Part shown: in pieces, positions 17,237-25,067 of the stretch
How the letters are laid out: each line of letters begins with the position of its first letter
Numbering within the stretch: the first letter of the stretch is position 1
Assembly: GCA_030431525.1 (NCBI GenBank)
Contig: JAUIJC010000019.1
Location: 1-64,000, forward strand
DNA from: Bacteroidia bacterium
GTDB lineage: Bacteria; Bacteroidota; Bacteroidia; Cytophagales; JAAEPT01
Reading direction: 5' to 3'
Length of the DNA: 64,000 nucleotides
Translations under genes and position numbers: made by a program
The notes under the pieces: generated by a model
The model's database searches: none
What the model was told of the DNA's origin: nothing
What the model saw: only the letters and a program-made list of their open reading frames with translations

Positions 17237-17998
17237 TCACATCTTTTCCGCAATCGCATCCCACAGCGCCAACCGAGCCTCCAAAGCCTCCTTGGCAGTT
17301 TCCAACACCTCATCCCACTTTTGCTCATCATCACCGCACAACAGCCCAATCATTTTCATGGCCAATGGACCGTGCTCATCACCGTCGAGTTCGATATGGC
17401 GTTGGAGGTAATAGGTCAATTTATCAAAGGACTTGTCCGTCTGCTTTTCGGATTGGCGAACAATCTCCAAGAACATATCGGGAATCACTTCCTCACGACC
17501 AAAAGTAAATGCTGAAGCAATTTGATGTGGCTCACCACCATCCACAATATTAAATGTCACCGTCAGAAAATTCGCAATGGCTGGATCCAAGGACAATTCA
17601 TCGATCATTTGGGCCACAGAATGCCCTTTTCGAATGCCTGCGATAAAAGTGTCGATGGAACTGCGGTCAGCCCCAAGCTCGGACATTGCATCCAAGTACA
17701 TCTCAAAGTGACTCTTAGGTTCCCCCAATTCATTGATGTCACTTTCCTCCGCGAGGACAATCTCATTGACAAACCTGCTCACCATTGGGTTTGGCGCAGG
17801 AATCCACGGCAGTTCCATCCCCGTCAGTCGCAACTGCAATCCTTTCAACAAGGACATAAAATCCCACACAGGATAGACGTGGTATTCCATAAACACCCGA
17901 ACATCTTCGAGGGTCTGCAACTTGTCATAAAGGACGTGAGTGGTCAAGGCCTTGCGAAGCGACACAAGGTTTTTGTCAATATTGGAAAGTTGTTCCAT
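17237..17998 (-). CDS. DUF3050 family protein (haem-oxygenase-like fold)
   Basis: 253 residues. The all-helical pattern with VFMEYHVYPVWDFMSLLKGLQ and SHFEMYLDAMSELG, plus HIELDGDEHGPLAMKMI near the C terminus, is typical of DUF3050, which belongs to the haem-oxygenase/TenA-like superfamily. Conserved His, Glu and Asp residues could bind a di-metal centre (inference). Start taken at MEQLSN (17998); an ATG at 18010 is at the edge of repeat family A. Confidence 0.82.
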   Translation of the reverse strand: MEQLSNIDKNLVSLRKALTTHVLYDKLQTLEDVRVFMEYHVYPVWDFMSLLKGLQLRLTGMELPWIPAPNPMVSRFVNEIVLAEESDINELGEPKSHFEMYLDAMSELGADRSSIDTFIAGIRKGHSVAQMIDELSLDPAIANFLTVTFNIVDGGEPHQIASAFTFGREEVIPDMFLEIVRQSEKQTDKSFDKLTYYLQRHIELDGDEHGPLAMKMIGLLCGDDEQKWDEVLETAKEALEARLALWDAIAEKM

Positions 17999-18002
17999 GC
18001 TG

Positions 18003-18109
18003 GAATGCATTTGTACAATGTCTCGTGTATTATGTACAATGATTGCCCTCTGGCTGAAGTCATTGTACTTGATACATTGTACTTAATACAATAATGTACA
18101 GTAGTATGA
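18003..18109 (+). repeat. Interspersed repeat family A, copy 4
   Basis: GCATTTGTACAATGTCTCGTG ... GTCATTGTACTTGATACA ... AATGTACAGTAG. It fills the gap between the bshA stop and the DUF3050 start, both on the minus strand. Confidence 0.8.
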
Positions 18110-18115
18110 TACTTT

Positions 18116-19258
18116 TTAAACCTCTTGGACGGGCTTGTTCATCACCGAGGCGTAGATCTCCTCATACACGGGCACTACCTTTTCGGTGCTGAATCGATCA
18201 GCCTGCTCCCGAGCCCTTTGCTTGAATTTTGGCAACTGGTCCTCGGCTAACACATGAAGGCTTGCTTTTGCCATGCCTTCCAAATCGCCCACAGGACATA
18301 CGAAGCCCGTCTCTCCATGGATGTTCACCTCGGGAATTCCACCCGCATTTGATGATACCACTGGAACGCCGTAAGCCATGGCCTCCAGTGCGGCCAAGCC
18401 AAAACTTTCCTGCTCAGAAGGAAGAATGAACAAGTCGGAAACGCACAGCAACTCATCCAATGGATTTACTTTTCCTAAAAAGCGAATGTCTTTACAGACG
18501 CCGAGCTCTCGACAAAGTCGCTCTACTTTTGGACGTTCAGGCCCATCACCAACCAACATCAACTTAGCTGGAATTTTTTCGCGCACCTTACTGAACACAC
18601 GCACCACATCCTCTACCCTTTTCACTGGACGGAAGTTGGAGACATGCACCAGCAAGCGTTCACCTTCAGGACAGAAGGCTTTTCGGAAAGTTTCGGGGCA
18701 ATCCTTGAACTTGGGCTGTTTAATGGAAATGAAGTTGGGAACGACCTTGATCTCCTTGTCCACCTCAAAATGTTTTAAGGTGTCTTGCTTCAAAGACTCA
18801 GAAACTGCCGTAACGCAATCCGAATGGTTAATGCTGAAACGCACAACGGGCTTGTAAGTCAAGTCCCTTCCCACCAAAGTGATGTCCGTGCCATGCAATG
18901 TGGTCACCACAGGAATATGAATCCCCTTTTCCAAGAGAATCTGCTTGGCCAAATAGCCCGCTGTGGCATGAGGAATGGCATAATGCACATGCAACAAGTC
19001 CAGTTTCTCATGGCGCACCACGTCCACCATCCTACTCGCCAACGCCAATACGTAAGGGGGATATTCGAAGAGAGGGTAATCGCGGACGTTCACTTCATGG
19101 AAAAAAATATTCTCGTTCAGGTGATCGATCCTAAACGGCTGTTCATAGGTGATGAAGTGCACCTGATGTCCTCGCGAGGCTAAGGACTTTCCGAGTTCTG
19201 TTGCAACCACCCCACTTCCACCGTAGGTAGGGTAGCATACAATTCCTATTCTGGCCAT
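18116..19258 (-). CDS. bshA: N-acetyl-alpha-D-glucosaminyl L-malate synthase
   Basis: GT4-family enzyme making the first intermediate of bacillithiol from UDP-GlcNAc and L-malate. 380 residues, the normal size. The N-terminal IGIVCYPTYGGSGVVATELG, HVHYAIPHATAGYLA and VVTTLHGTDITLVG are diagnostic of BshA. The C-terminal UDP-sugar site has FILPSEQESFGLAALEAMAYGVPVV. bshB and bshC are not in the window. Its presence indicates that this organism uses bacillithiol as its low-molecular-weight thiol, as other Bacteroidota do. It ends the minus-strand series that includes DUF3050 and DUF1802. Confidence 0.95.
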   Translation of the reverse strand: MARIGIVCYPTYGGSGVVATELGKSLASRGHQVHFITYEQPFRIDHLNENIFFHEVNVRDYPLFEYPPYVLALASRMVDVVRHEKLDLLHVHYAIPHATAGYLAKQILLEKGIHIPVVTTLHGTDITLVGRDLTYKPVVRFSINHSDCVTAVSESLKQDTLKHFEVDKEIKVVPNFISIKQPKFKDCPETFRKAFCPEGERLLVHVSNFRPVKRVEDVVRVFSKVREKIPAKLMLVGDGPERPKVERLCRELGVCKDIRFLGKVNPLDELLCVSDLFILPSEQESFGLAALEAMAYGVPVVSSNAGGIPEVNIHGETGFVCPVGDLEGMAKASLHVLAEDQLPKFKQRAREQADRFSTEKVVPVYEEIYASVMNKPVQEV

Positions 19259-19343
19259 AATGGCAAGTTAAAGACTATTTCACGATTGCGCAGGTTCACC
19301 AGCAGACAAATGCGCACATCGCCCCCGCAGACTACTTAATATT

Positions 19344-19441
19344 CTTGTATCAAGTACAATGTATTATGTACAATGACTTCAGCCAGTAGGCAATCATTGT
19401 ACATAATACATGATACATTGTACAACTATCCAGTAACCTAT
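19344..19441 (-). repeat. Interspersed repeat family A, copy 5 (inverted)
   Basis: Same element in the opposite orientation: TTGTATCAAGTACAATGTAT ... CAATCATTGTACATAATACA ... CTATCCAGTAACC. It lies between the divergent bshA and purN genes, immediately upstream of the purN -7 box. Confidence 0.8.
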
Positions 19442-19456
19442 AAGCCACGTTCTCCT

Positions 19457-19464
19457 TAACTTTG
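19457..19464 (+). promoter_or_regulatory. -7 promoter box of purN
   Basis: TAACTTTG is a perfect TAnnTTTG match 25 bases before the ATG at 19489. No TTTG at the usual -33 position, because repeat family A copy 5 ends there. Confidence 0.6.
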
Positions 19465-19488
19465 CCTCTCCAAAACGAAATACCACAG

Positions 19489-20058
19489 ATGATAAGGGTT
19501 GCCATATTTGCCTCAGGCTCCGGCTCCAACGCCGAAGAAATCATGAAGCGCTTCCAAAACAACGACCAAGTGGAAGTGAGCCTCATCCTCTCCAACAAGA
19601 AAGACGCTCTCGTACATGAGCGCGCGAAGAAATTCGGTGTGCCGAGCGTCTCCTTTACCCGCGATGAATTCCGCCAAGAGGAAGGCGTCCTCAAAACATT
19701 GAAGGAGCAAAACACCGATTTGATTGTATTGGCTGGTTTCCTTTGGCTGATTCCTGAGGCATTCGTGAAGGCATTCCCAGAACGCATCATCAACATCCAC
19801 CCTGCCCTATTACCTAATTATGGCGGAAAAGGCATGTACGGCATGAACGTTCACCAAGCCGTGGTCGAGAACAAGGAAACGGAAACGGGCATCACCATTC
19901 ACTACGTGAACGAGCGCTACGACGAAGGCGAGCATATCCTTCAAGCCTCCTGCGAGGTGCTTCCTACGGACACTCCAGAGGATGTCGCCCAAAAAATCCA
20001 CGCCTTGGAATACGAACATTTCCCAGTGGTGGTGGAGAAAATTGCGCTAAACTTGTAG
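19489..20058 (+). CDS. purN: Phosphoribosylglycinamide formyltransferase
   Basis: Transfers a formyl group from 10-formyl-tetrahydrofolate to GAR, step 3 of purine synthesis. 189 residues from MIRVAIFASGSGSNAEEI; an in-frame TTG at 19462 is less likely because it lies in the -7 box. Catalytic-region motifs are NIHPALLPNYGGKGMYG (Asn and His), HYVNERYDEG (Asp-region loop) and LVLAGFLWLIP. Followed after 150 bases by purH, so the two purine genes are adjacent although two palindromes separate them. Confidence 0.95.
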   Translation: MIRVAIFASGSGSNAEEIMKRFQNNDQVEVSLILSNKKDALVHERAKKFGVPSVSFTRDEFRQEEGVLKTLKEQNTDLIVLAGFLWLIPEAFVKAFPERIINIHPALLPNYGGKGMYGMNVHQAVVENKETETGITIHYVNERYDEGEHILQASCEVLPTDTPEDVAQKIHALEYEHFPVVVEKIALNL

Positions 20059-20083
20059 AGACAAGGCATTGCCTTGTCTCTAC
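20055..20083. repeat. Repeat family L hairpin after purN
   Basis: GTAGAGACAAGGCA followed by its near-perfect complement TGCCTTGTCTCTAC. It overlaps the purN stop region. There is no T-run, so termination is uncertain. Confidence 0.75.
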
Positions 20084-20113
20084 TTCCCCAGAATTTCTTA
20101 CCTTTGCCCCCCT

Positions 20114-20149
20114 CAGACCTGAGAAGCTCCACGGCCTCTCAGGTCTTAT
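20114..20149. repeat. Repeat family J hairpin before purH
   Basis: AGACCTGAGA and TCTCAGGTCT arms around AGCTCCACGGCC, related to the perfect palindrome at 3171-3219. Confidence 0.65.
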
Positions 20150-20208
20150 TGATTTACAGTCGATTGAGTTAACGAGCACACGTGCAAAAGTGCTTCCCAA
20201 CCACTCCT

Positions 20209-21726
20209 ATGAAAATCCAATCCGCACTCATCTCCGTCTTTTCCAAAGACAATCTGGAGCCTATCGTACGCAAGTTGAACGAGCTTGGCGTGACCATCTA
20301 CTCCACTGGTGGCACCCAGAGCTTTATCGAAGGCTTGGACGTTCCGGTAACAGCCGTTGAAGATTTGACGAGCTACCCATCTATCCTTGGTGGACGCGTA
20401 AAAACCCTTCACCCGAAAATCTTCGGTGGAATTTTGAACCGTCGTGACAATGAGTCGGACCAACAGGAAATTGCCGAGTACAGCATCCCAAACATCGATT
20501 TGGTGATTGTTGACCTCTACCCATTCGAGGACACTGTAACTTCTGGCGCTCCTGAGCAGGACATCATCGAGAAAATCGACATCGGTGGCATCTCCCTTAT
20601 CCGCGCTGCCGCTAAAAACTTCAAGGATGTTACTATTGTAGCTTCCAAAAACGAATACCTCCCACTCTTGAGCTTGCTCGAGAAAAAAGGTGGCGAGTCT
20701 GATTTAGCTGACCGCAAGTGGTTCGCTAAGCAAGCATTTGACGTTTCTTCTAACTACGACTCAGCCATCTTCAACTGGTTCGCTGAGGAGGAAGAGGAAA
20801 AAAGCCTCAAAATCTCCGTTCAGGAGAGCCGCACGCTTCGCTACGGTGAGAACCCACACCAGAAAGGTACGTTCTACGGCGACTTGGACGCTATGTTCGA
20901 GAAATTGAACGGCAAGGAGCTTTCTTACAACAACTTGGTGGACATCGACTACGCCATCAACTTGATTGACGAGTTCAAAGGCGAAACTGCCGTGGCTATC
21001 CTCAAGCACAACAATGCTTGTGGTTGCGCACTCGGTACTGACGTAAAAGACGCTTACCTCAAAGCCTTGGCTGGTGACCCAGTTTCCGCTTTCGGTGGTG
21101 TTATCGTTTCCACACAGCCTATCGATTTGGCCGCTGCTGAGGAGTTGAACAAATTGTTCTTCGAGGTGTTGATCGCCCCAGCTTTCGCTGCCGACGCTTT
21201 GGAATTGCTCAAAGGCAAGAAGAACCGTATCCTCCTTAAGCGCAAGAACGTTGCTTTGCCAACTAGCCGTACCAAGACCCTTTTGAACGGTTTCATCCAA
21301 CAAGACAAGGACAACAAAACCGAGACTGCTGAAGACCTTAAGGTTGTTACAAAGGTTGCCCCAACTGAGGAGCAAGTGAAGGCTATGTTGTTCGCCATGA
21401 AAGTGTGTAAAAACACTAAGTCGAACACCATCATCTTCGCTAACGACAACCAGTTGTTCGCTTCAGGTGTTGGTCAAACTTCCCGTGTTGACGCTTTGAA
21501 GCAAGCTGTAGACAAGGCTAAAGAATTCGGCTTCGACCTCAATGGCGCTGTTATGGCTTCTGACGCCTTCTTCCCATTCCCTGACTGTGTGGAATTGGCT
21601 GACAAAGCTGGCGTAAAAGCTGTTATCCAGCCAGGCGGTTCTATCCGCGACCAAGAGTCTATCGATTACTGTGACGCTAATGGCATGGCCATGGTGACTA
21701 CAGGTGTTCGTCACTTCTTGCACTAA
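20209..21726 (+). CDS. purH: Bifunctional AICAR formyltransferase/IMP cyclohydrolase
   Basis: Catalyses the last two steps of IMP synthesis. 505 residues from [15 protein letters not shown]; a GTG at 20182 extends into repeat-derived sequence. The N-terminal MGS-like cyclohydrolase domain (about 1-195) has [11 protein letters not shown] and [17 protein letters not shown]. The C-terminal formyltransferase part has [35 protein letters not shown] and [11 protein letters not shown]. Codon choice is strongly biased, as expected for a highly expressed gene. A clear terminator follows. Confidence 0.97.
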   Translation: MKIQSALISVFSKDNLEPIVRKLNELGVTIYSTGGTQSFIEGLDVPVTAVEDLTSYPSILGGRVKTLHPKIFGGILNRRDNESDQQEIAEYSIPNIDLVIVDLYPFEDTVTSGAPEQDIIEKIDIGGISLIRAAAKNFKDVTIVASKNEYLPLLSLLEKKGGESDLADRKWFAKQAFDVSSNYDSAIFNWFAEEEEEKSLKISVQESRTLRYGENPHQKGTFYGDLDAMFEKLNGKELSYNNLVDIDYAINLIDEFKGETAVAILKHNNACGCALGTDVKDAYLKALAGDPVSAFGGVIVSTQPIDLAAAEELNKLFFEVLIAPAFAADALELLKGKKNRILLKRKNVALPTSRTKTLLNGFIQQDKDNKTETAEDLKVVTKVAPTEEQVKAMLFAMKVCKNTKSNTIIFANDNQLFASGVGQTSRVDALKQAVDKAKEFGFDLNGAVMASDAFFPFPDCVELADKAGVKAVIQPGGSIRDQESIDYCDANGMAMVTTGVRHFLH

Positions 21727-21764
21727 GCAGACAAAAGATCAAGTACATCTTGATTTCAAATAAC

Positions 21765-21802
21765 AAAAGCTCGGCGACCAATTTGGTTGCCGAGCTTTTT
21801 TT
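21765..21802 (+). terminator. Rho-independent terminator after purH
   Basis: AAAAGCTCGGC(GA)CC...GGTTGCCGAGCTTTT with T7. A strong 10-base stem. Confidence 0.92.
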
Positions 21803-21825
21803 GTTGGTGCAATACATGAACACCC

Positions 21826-22032
21826 CTAATAAATCATCTTCACATCCAGTGATGGACCATCAATAAACAGCCTGTTCCTTCGCTTATTCTTCAATACGGG
21901 AAAGCTTTTGGACAATGCATCAAGCTCACCCCGTAAGACACTCCCCGAAGCGGAATTTTGCAGATGAAATGGTGTTTCAAATGAAAACTGCCAATCCTTG
22001 CTTGAACTGACACTTGGATTAAACGTAGCCAT
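21826..22032 (-). CDS. Small hypothetical protein
   Basis: 68 residues starting MATFNPSVSSSKDWQFSF, polar with no export signal, ending LFIDGPSLDVKMIY. The frame is isolated, convergent with purH behind the terminator, and has a plausible start with open space upstream. No family recognised. Confidence 0.5.
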   Translation of the reverse strand: MATFNPSVSSSKDWQFSFETPFHLQNSASGSVLRGELDALSKSFPVLKNKRRNRLFIDGPSLDVKMIY

Positions 22033-22306
22033 AACTTTTCAATTTTTGACTTCATACCCCCTAAGAGGACAACGTTTAAAACCAGTGTTTTTATGCTTCG
22101 GCCTCCTCTGAATTAACAGATATCATCCAAAACGACAGAACCTTGATGGAAAGTTTTTTTGGATGGGCGGAATGCCCATAACAGTCTGCATCCTACTCAT
22201 CCAATAGTCTCAAAATCATGGTGCAGACATATTTGATTCTCTCTGAATAAACCTACCCCTGACAAATCGCATCTTCCTCCATAAAAAGATTCAATATATT
22301 GCCCTC
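22033..22306. other. Intergenic region, no gene seen
   Basis: 274 bases between two divergent small genes. No hairpin repeat of the families seen elsewhere and no confident promoter box. It probably holds both promoters. Confidence 0.4.
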
Positions 22307-22651
22307 ATGTCTGAAGAAATGAAACCCTGCCCCCAGTGCAGTTCCCCATACGGTTACGACACTGGAAGAGATAATATCTACGCATGCCCTGAATGTGGCC
22401 ACGAGTGGAACCCTGAAGAAGTAGTCGAAGAAGAAGGCTTGGTGGTGAAAGACGCCAACGGCAATATCCTAAAGGATGGTGACTCCGTCATTGTCTTGAA
22501 AAACTTGCCAGTAAAAGGCGCTCCAGGCCCTGTAAAGGCCGGCACCAAAGTGAAAAACATTCGCCTGACCGAAGGCGACCACAATATCGACTGCAAAATT
22601 GACGGCTTTGGAGCCATGGGCCTGAAGTCAGAGTTTGTGCGAAAGGCTTAA
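22307..22651 (+). CDS. yjdM: YjdM/PhnA family zinc-ribbon protein
   Basis: 114 residues. The N-terminal zinc ribbon has two CxxC pairs ([10 protein letters not shown] ... CPECGHEW), followed by the PhnA domain [26 protein letters not shown] and a C terminus ending LKSEFVRKA. The family was named for alkylphosphonate uptake, but it is not required for phosphonate use and its role is unknown. No phn genes nearby. Monocistronic. Confidence 0.92.
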   Translation: MSEEMKPCPQCSSPYGYDTGRDNIYACPECGHEWNPEEVVEEEGLVVKDANGNILKDGDSVIVLKNLPVKGAPGPVKAGTKVKNIRLTEGDHNIDCKIDGFGAMGLKSEFVRKA

Positions 22652-22693
22652 TTTTCTGTTTGGGTGCCAATTAGGCCCCCATTTTTTTCACCT

Positions 22694-23077
22694 CTATTTT
22701 TCCTTATTCGCTTTAAAGCAAGCGAACCCAAGTCCGGCAATTATCAGCACGGTCAAACCCATGGGCATTACCGCCCAAGATATGGGTTGCAAGAAGGCTT
22801 TTATGACCATCCCAAGGAAAAGTAGAGCCATTTGCCCAAAGGCCAACGTAAGCATCACCTTTCTTAGCCCGCTCCATTTTTGATAGCAATACCAAACGCA
22901 GAACGCTTCCACCAAAAATATGGCGTAATAATGAGAGATGTGAATCATCCCAAATACTATTTGACCTGGTTTGGAGGGAAGTAAAAAAGCTTCTATTCCA
23001 ACCAGAATTGCTATTGGCATAGCCACCACCAAAAGCAGAATGTATTTGCTATTCTGTCCGATCTCAGTCTTTCCCAT
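22694..23077 (-). CDS. Small multi-spanning membrane protein
   Basis: 127 residues with four predicted membrane segments: ILLLVVAMPIAILVGIEAFL, YYAIFLVEAFCVWYCY, LTLAFGQMALLFLGMVI and AVMPMGLTVLIIAGLGFACF. I take the start at 23077 because the earlier ATG (23134) abuts the upstream Hsp20 terminator and leaves no room for a promoter. Family not recognised. Confidence 0.65.
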   Translation of the reverse strand: MGKTEIGQNSKYILLLVVAMPIAILVGIEAFLLPSKPGQIVFGMIHISHYYAIFLVEAFCVWYCYQKWSGLRKVMLTLAFGQMALLFLGMVIKAFLQPISWAVMPMGLTVLIIAGLGFACFKANKEK

Positions 23078-23136
23078 TATCAAATCAAAAGTGCCATTCA
23101 AAAATAGGACTCTTTGAGGGAAATTAATTTTCAATC

Positions 23137-23179
23137 AAAAAGGCACGAAACCCAAACGGGAATTTCGTGCCTTTTACTT
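23137..23179 (-). terminator. Terminator after the Hsp20 gene
   Basis: AAAGGCACGAAA and TTTCGTGCCTTTT arms with a 12-base loop; read on the minus strand it ends in T5. Confidence 0.85.
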
Positions 23180-23195
23180 TTTCTGATCAGATGCC

Positions 23196-23606
23196 TTAGG
23201 AGATGTCAATCCGACGGCTCGATGGCGTGGAAGGCGAGGTTTTAGTTAAGTGGATGTGCAAGACGCCATCACGGCAATCCGCCCGAATATTTTCAGGGTC
23301 CACATTGTCCGGCAAGACAAACGAGCGCTGGAAGGAACTGTAATTGAACTCCTGACGGTGGAATTTTCCAGTAGTATCCTCCGTCTCCTCTCGCCTCTCA
23401 CCCTTCACATTCAACTCATTGCCCTCCAAGGTAATGTCGATGTTTTCCTTGGTCAAACCCGGCACGGCCAACTGGAAATCGAACTCATTCTCGTCCTCCT
23501 TCACATTCACCGATGGCATGGCGCTGTGACCAAAGAAGTTGTCCCACAGGTTTTCCATCGCTGGAAAGATTGGCTGATGCGTTTGACGCTTTTCAAGCAT
23601 TCCCAT
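23196..23606 (-). CDS. Hsp20/alpha-crystallin small heat-shock protein
   Basis: 136-residue ATP-independent holdase chaperone. The alpha-crystallin domain runs from about SVNVKEDENEFDFQLAVPGL to the end. The conserved signature is present as ADCRDGVLHIHLTK (usually A-x-x-x-n-GVL-x-v-x-x-P-K). The C-terminal SSRRIDIS carries an IxI-like tail. It precedes the minus-strand histidine kinase/REC-CRP genes in the map and may belong to the same stress response (inference). Confidence 0.93.
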   Translation of the reverse strand: MGMLEKRQTHQPIFPAMENLWDNFFGHSAMPSVNVKEDENEFDFQLAVPGLTKENIDITLEGNELNVKGERREETEDTTGKFHRQEFNYSSFQRSFVLPDNVDPENIRADCRDGVLHIHLTKTSPSTPSSRRIDIS

Positions 23607-23720
23607 AACAATTCAATGGATGTTTTATTCACCCAAAAAAACGAGGGAAAAAGTTGGCTTAGTGTGGGCAATGGCTGGCGGATTAGGTTTTTCCGCAAAT
23701 GGGAATGGATGGGGATTTTT

Positions 23721-23845
23721 TACCACGGAGGTTAGGAGAAAGGGAGACGCCCATGATTTCAACCACATATTGCGTATCCAACTTCAGAGCATATCCTTTT
23801 GAATGGTAAAACGCTCCTTTCCTCCTTCTCTCCGTGGTTTAAAAC
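23721..23845. repeat. Repeat family G, copy 1
   Basis: ACCACGGAGGTTAGGAGAAA on the left pairs loosely with CTCCTTTCCTCCTTCTCTCC on the right, ending CGTGGT. The loop is about 75 bases. Related copies at 33748-33864 and 38737-38822. It occupies most of the 320-base gap between the Hsp20 and REC-CRP genes. Confidence 0.6.
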
Positions 23846-23861
23846 GAACCCCTCTAATGAC

Positions 23862-23892
23862 AAAAAAATAGCGCGAGCTATTGCCCGCGCCA
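23862..23892 (-). terminator. Terminator after the REC-CRP gene
   Basis: On the minus strand GCGCGGGC-AATA-GCTCGCGC forms an 8-base stem (one G-U pair) followed by A then seven T. Confidence 0.85.
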
Positions 23893-23927
23893 TCTATCAA
23901 ACCCTATCAACAATCTAACTTTTATGC

Positions 23928-24983
23928 TTAGTAGCGAATATTCTCCAAGCCTTTCTCATCCAACAATTCCACCTGACTGCCACTCACGGAAACCAAGCCG
24001 TCCTTCTTAAACTCCGAAAGGAAGCGAATCACAGATTCTGGGGCGGTGCCCACCATACCCGCCAAATCATTTCGGGAAATGGAGATGGTGAAACTTGCCT
24101 CGCCATGCCTTTTGTATTTGTCACGGAGGAGCAACAAGGCATCAGCAACGCGCTTACGGACGGTATTGTAGGCCAAATCAATCAGCTCCTCCTCCTTTTC
24201 ACGGAGGTTATGCGAAAGCATTTTGATAAAGCGCGCTGACACATCACGATTGGTGTACAACAGATTAAGGAATTCATCCTTTGGAATCAGCCTCAATTCC
24301 GTTGCTTCCATGGCCATGGCGTATTCCATGCGGTCAGTTTCCTGCAACAAAGAAATGTAACCGAAGAAATCACTTTCAGAATGTAGTTCTGTGATGAACT
24401 CCTTGCCGTCCTCATTGACGCTGTACAACTTGACCTTTCCGGAGTTGACATAATAGAGGTAACGGGCGTAATCTCCTTCTTGATAAATGGACTCCTTCTT
24501 CCTGAATTTTACGGTTTTGCAGTTCTCCGAAAGGTTCTTCAAATCCTCCAAAGTGGAAGCCTTATCCAAGAAATCTCCAAGGTTATTTTTCTCATTACCA
24601 TCTACCTTAAACACCTCGTTGCGCTTGAGGCGCCCTTCGATCGCATCGAGCAACTCAGTTTCCTCAAAAGGCTTGGTGAGGTAATCATCCGCACCAAGGC
24701 TCATGCCTTTTCGGAAATCACTACGCTCGGTTTTGGCCGTCAAAAAGATGAATGGAATAGATGCCGTATCCGGATTCCGACTCAGAATATGCAACACGCC
24801 GTAGCCATCCAGCTCTGGCATCATGATATCACAAACAATCAAATCAAACTCCTTCTCTTGGGCCATTTGCACCCCCACCTTTCCATTCTCGGCAGTTTCC
24901 ACCTCATAGCCCGCCAATTCCAAGATCTCTCCAGTGGTTTCGCGCAGGTCCAAGTTGTCCTCGATAAGAAGAATCCGTTTCAT
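23928..24983 (-). CDS. Response regulator with fused Crp/Fnr DNA-binding module (REC-CRP)
   Basis: 351 residues. Residues 1-120 form a receiver domain with the acidic pocket in LLIEDN, the phospho-acceptor Asp in LIVCDIMMPELDGYG, and the Lys in YLTKPFEE. A linker follows, then a cyclic-nucleotide-binding-like barrel (KESIYQEGDYARYLYYVNSGKVKLY) and a Crp-type winged HTH (ISRNDLAGMVGTAPESVIRFLSEF). The cytosolic regulator is therefore controlled by phosphorylation and possibly by a ligand. It is encoded just downstream of the PAS histidine kinase, its likely partner. The architecture is known in Bacteroidota. Confidence 0.93.
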   Translation of the reverse strand: MKRILLIEDNLDLRETTGEILELAGYEVETAENGKVGVQMAQEKEFDLIVCDIMMPELDGYGVLHILSRNPDTASIPFIFLTAKTERSDFRKGMSLGADDYLTKPFEETELLDAIEGRLKRNEVFKVDGNEKNNLGDFLDKASTLEDLKNLSENCKTVKFRKKESIYQEGDYARYLYYVNSGKVKLYSVNEDGKEFITELHSESDFFGYISLLQETDRMEYAMAMEATELRLIPKDEFLNLLYTNRDVSARFIKMLSHNLREKEEELIDLAYNTVRKRVADALLLLRDKYKRHGEASFTISISRNDLAGMVGTAPESVIRFLSEFKKDGLVSVSGSQVELLDEKGLENIRY

Positions 24984-25067
24984 GTTCTGTCGTTTATCCT
25001 GAGTCAGGCCCCTTTACCTATAGCCTTCCGTCAGCATTTTTACTTAGTACTTTTCTGGTTGGCCGAA

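Noticed and set aside
261-19441. Family A as a full transposon
   Set aside because: Copies are about 110 bases and have no coding capacity; no transposase is nearby and I could not define target-site duplications.
19462-19488. TTG start giving a longer PurN
   Set aside because: It overlaps the TAACTTTG promoter box; the ATG at 19489 matches PurN N termini.
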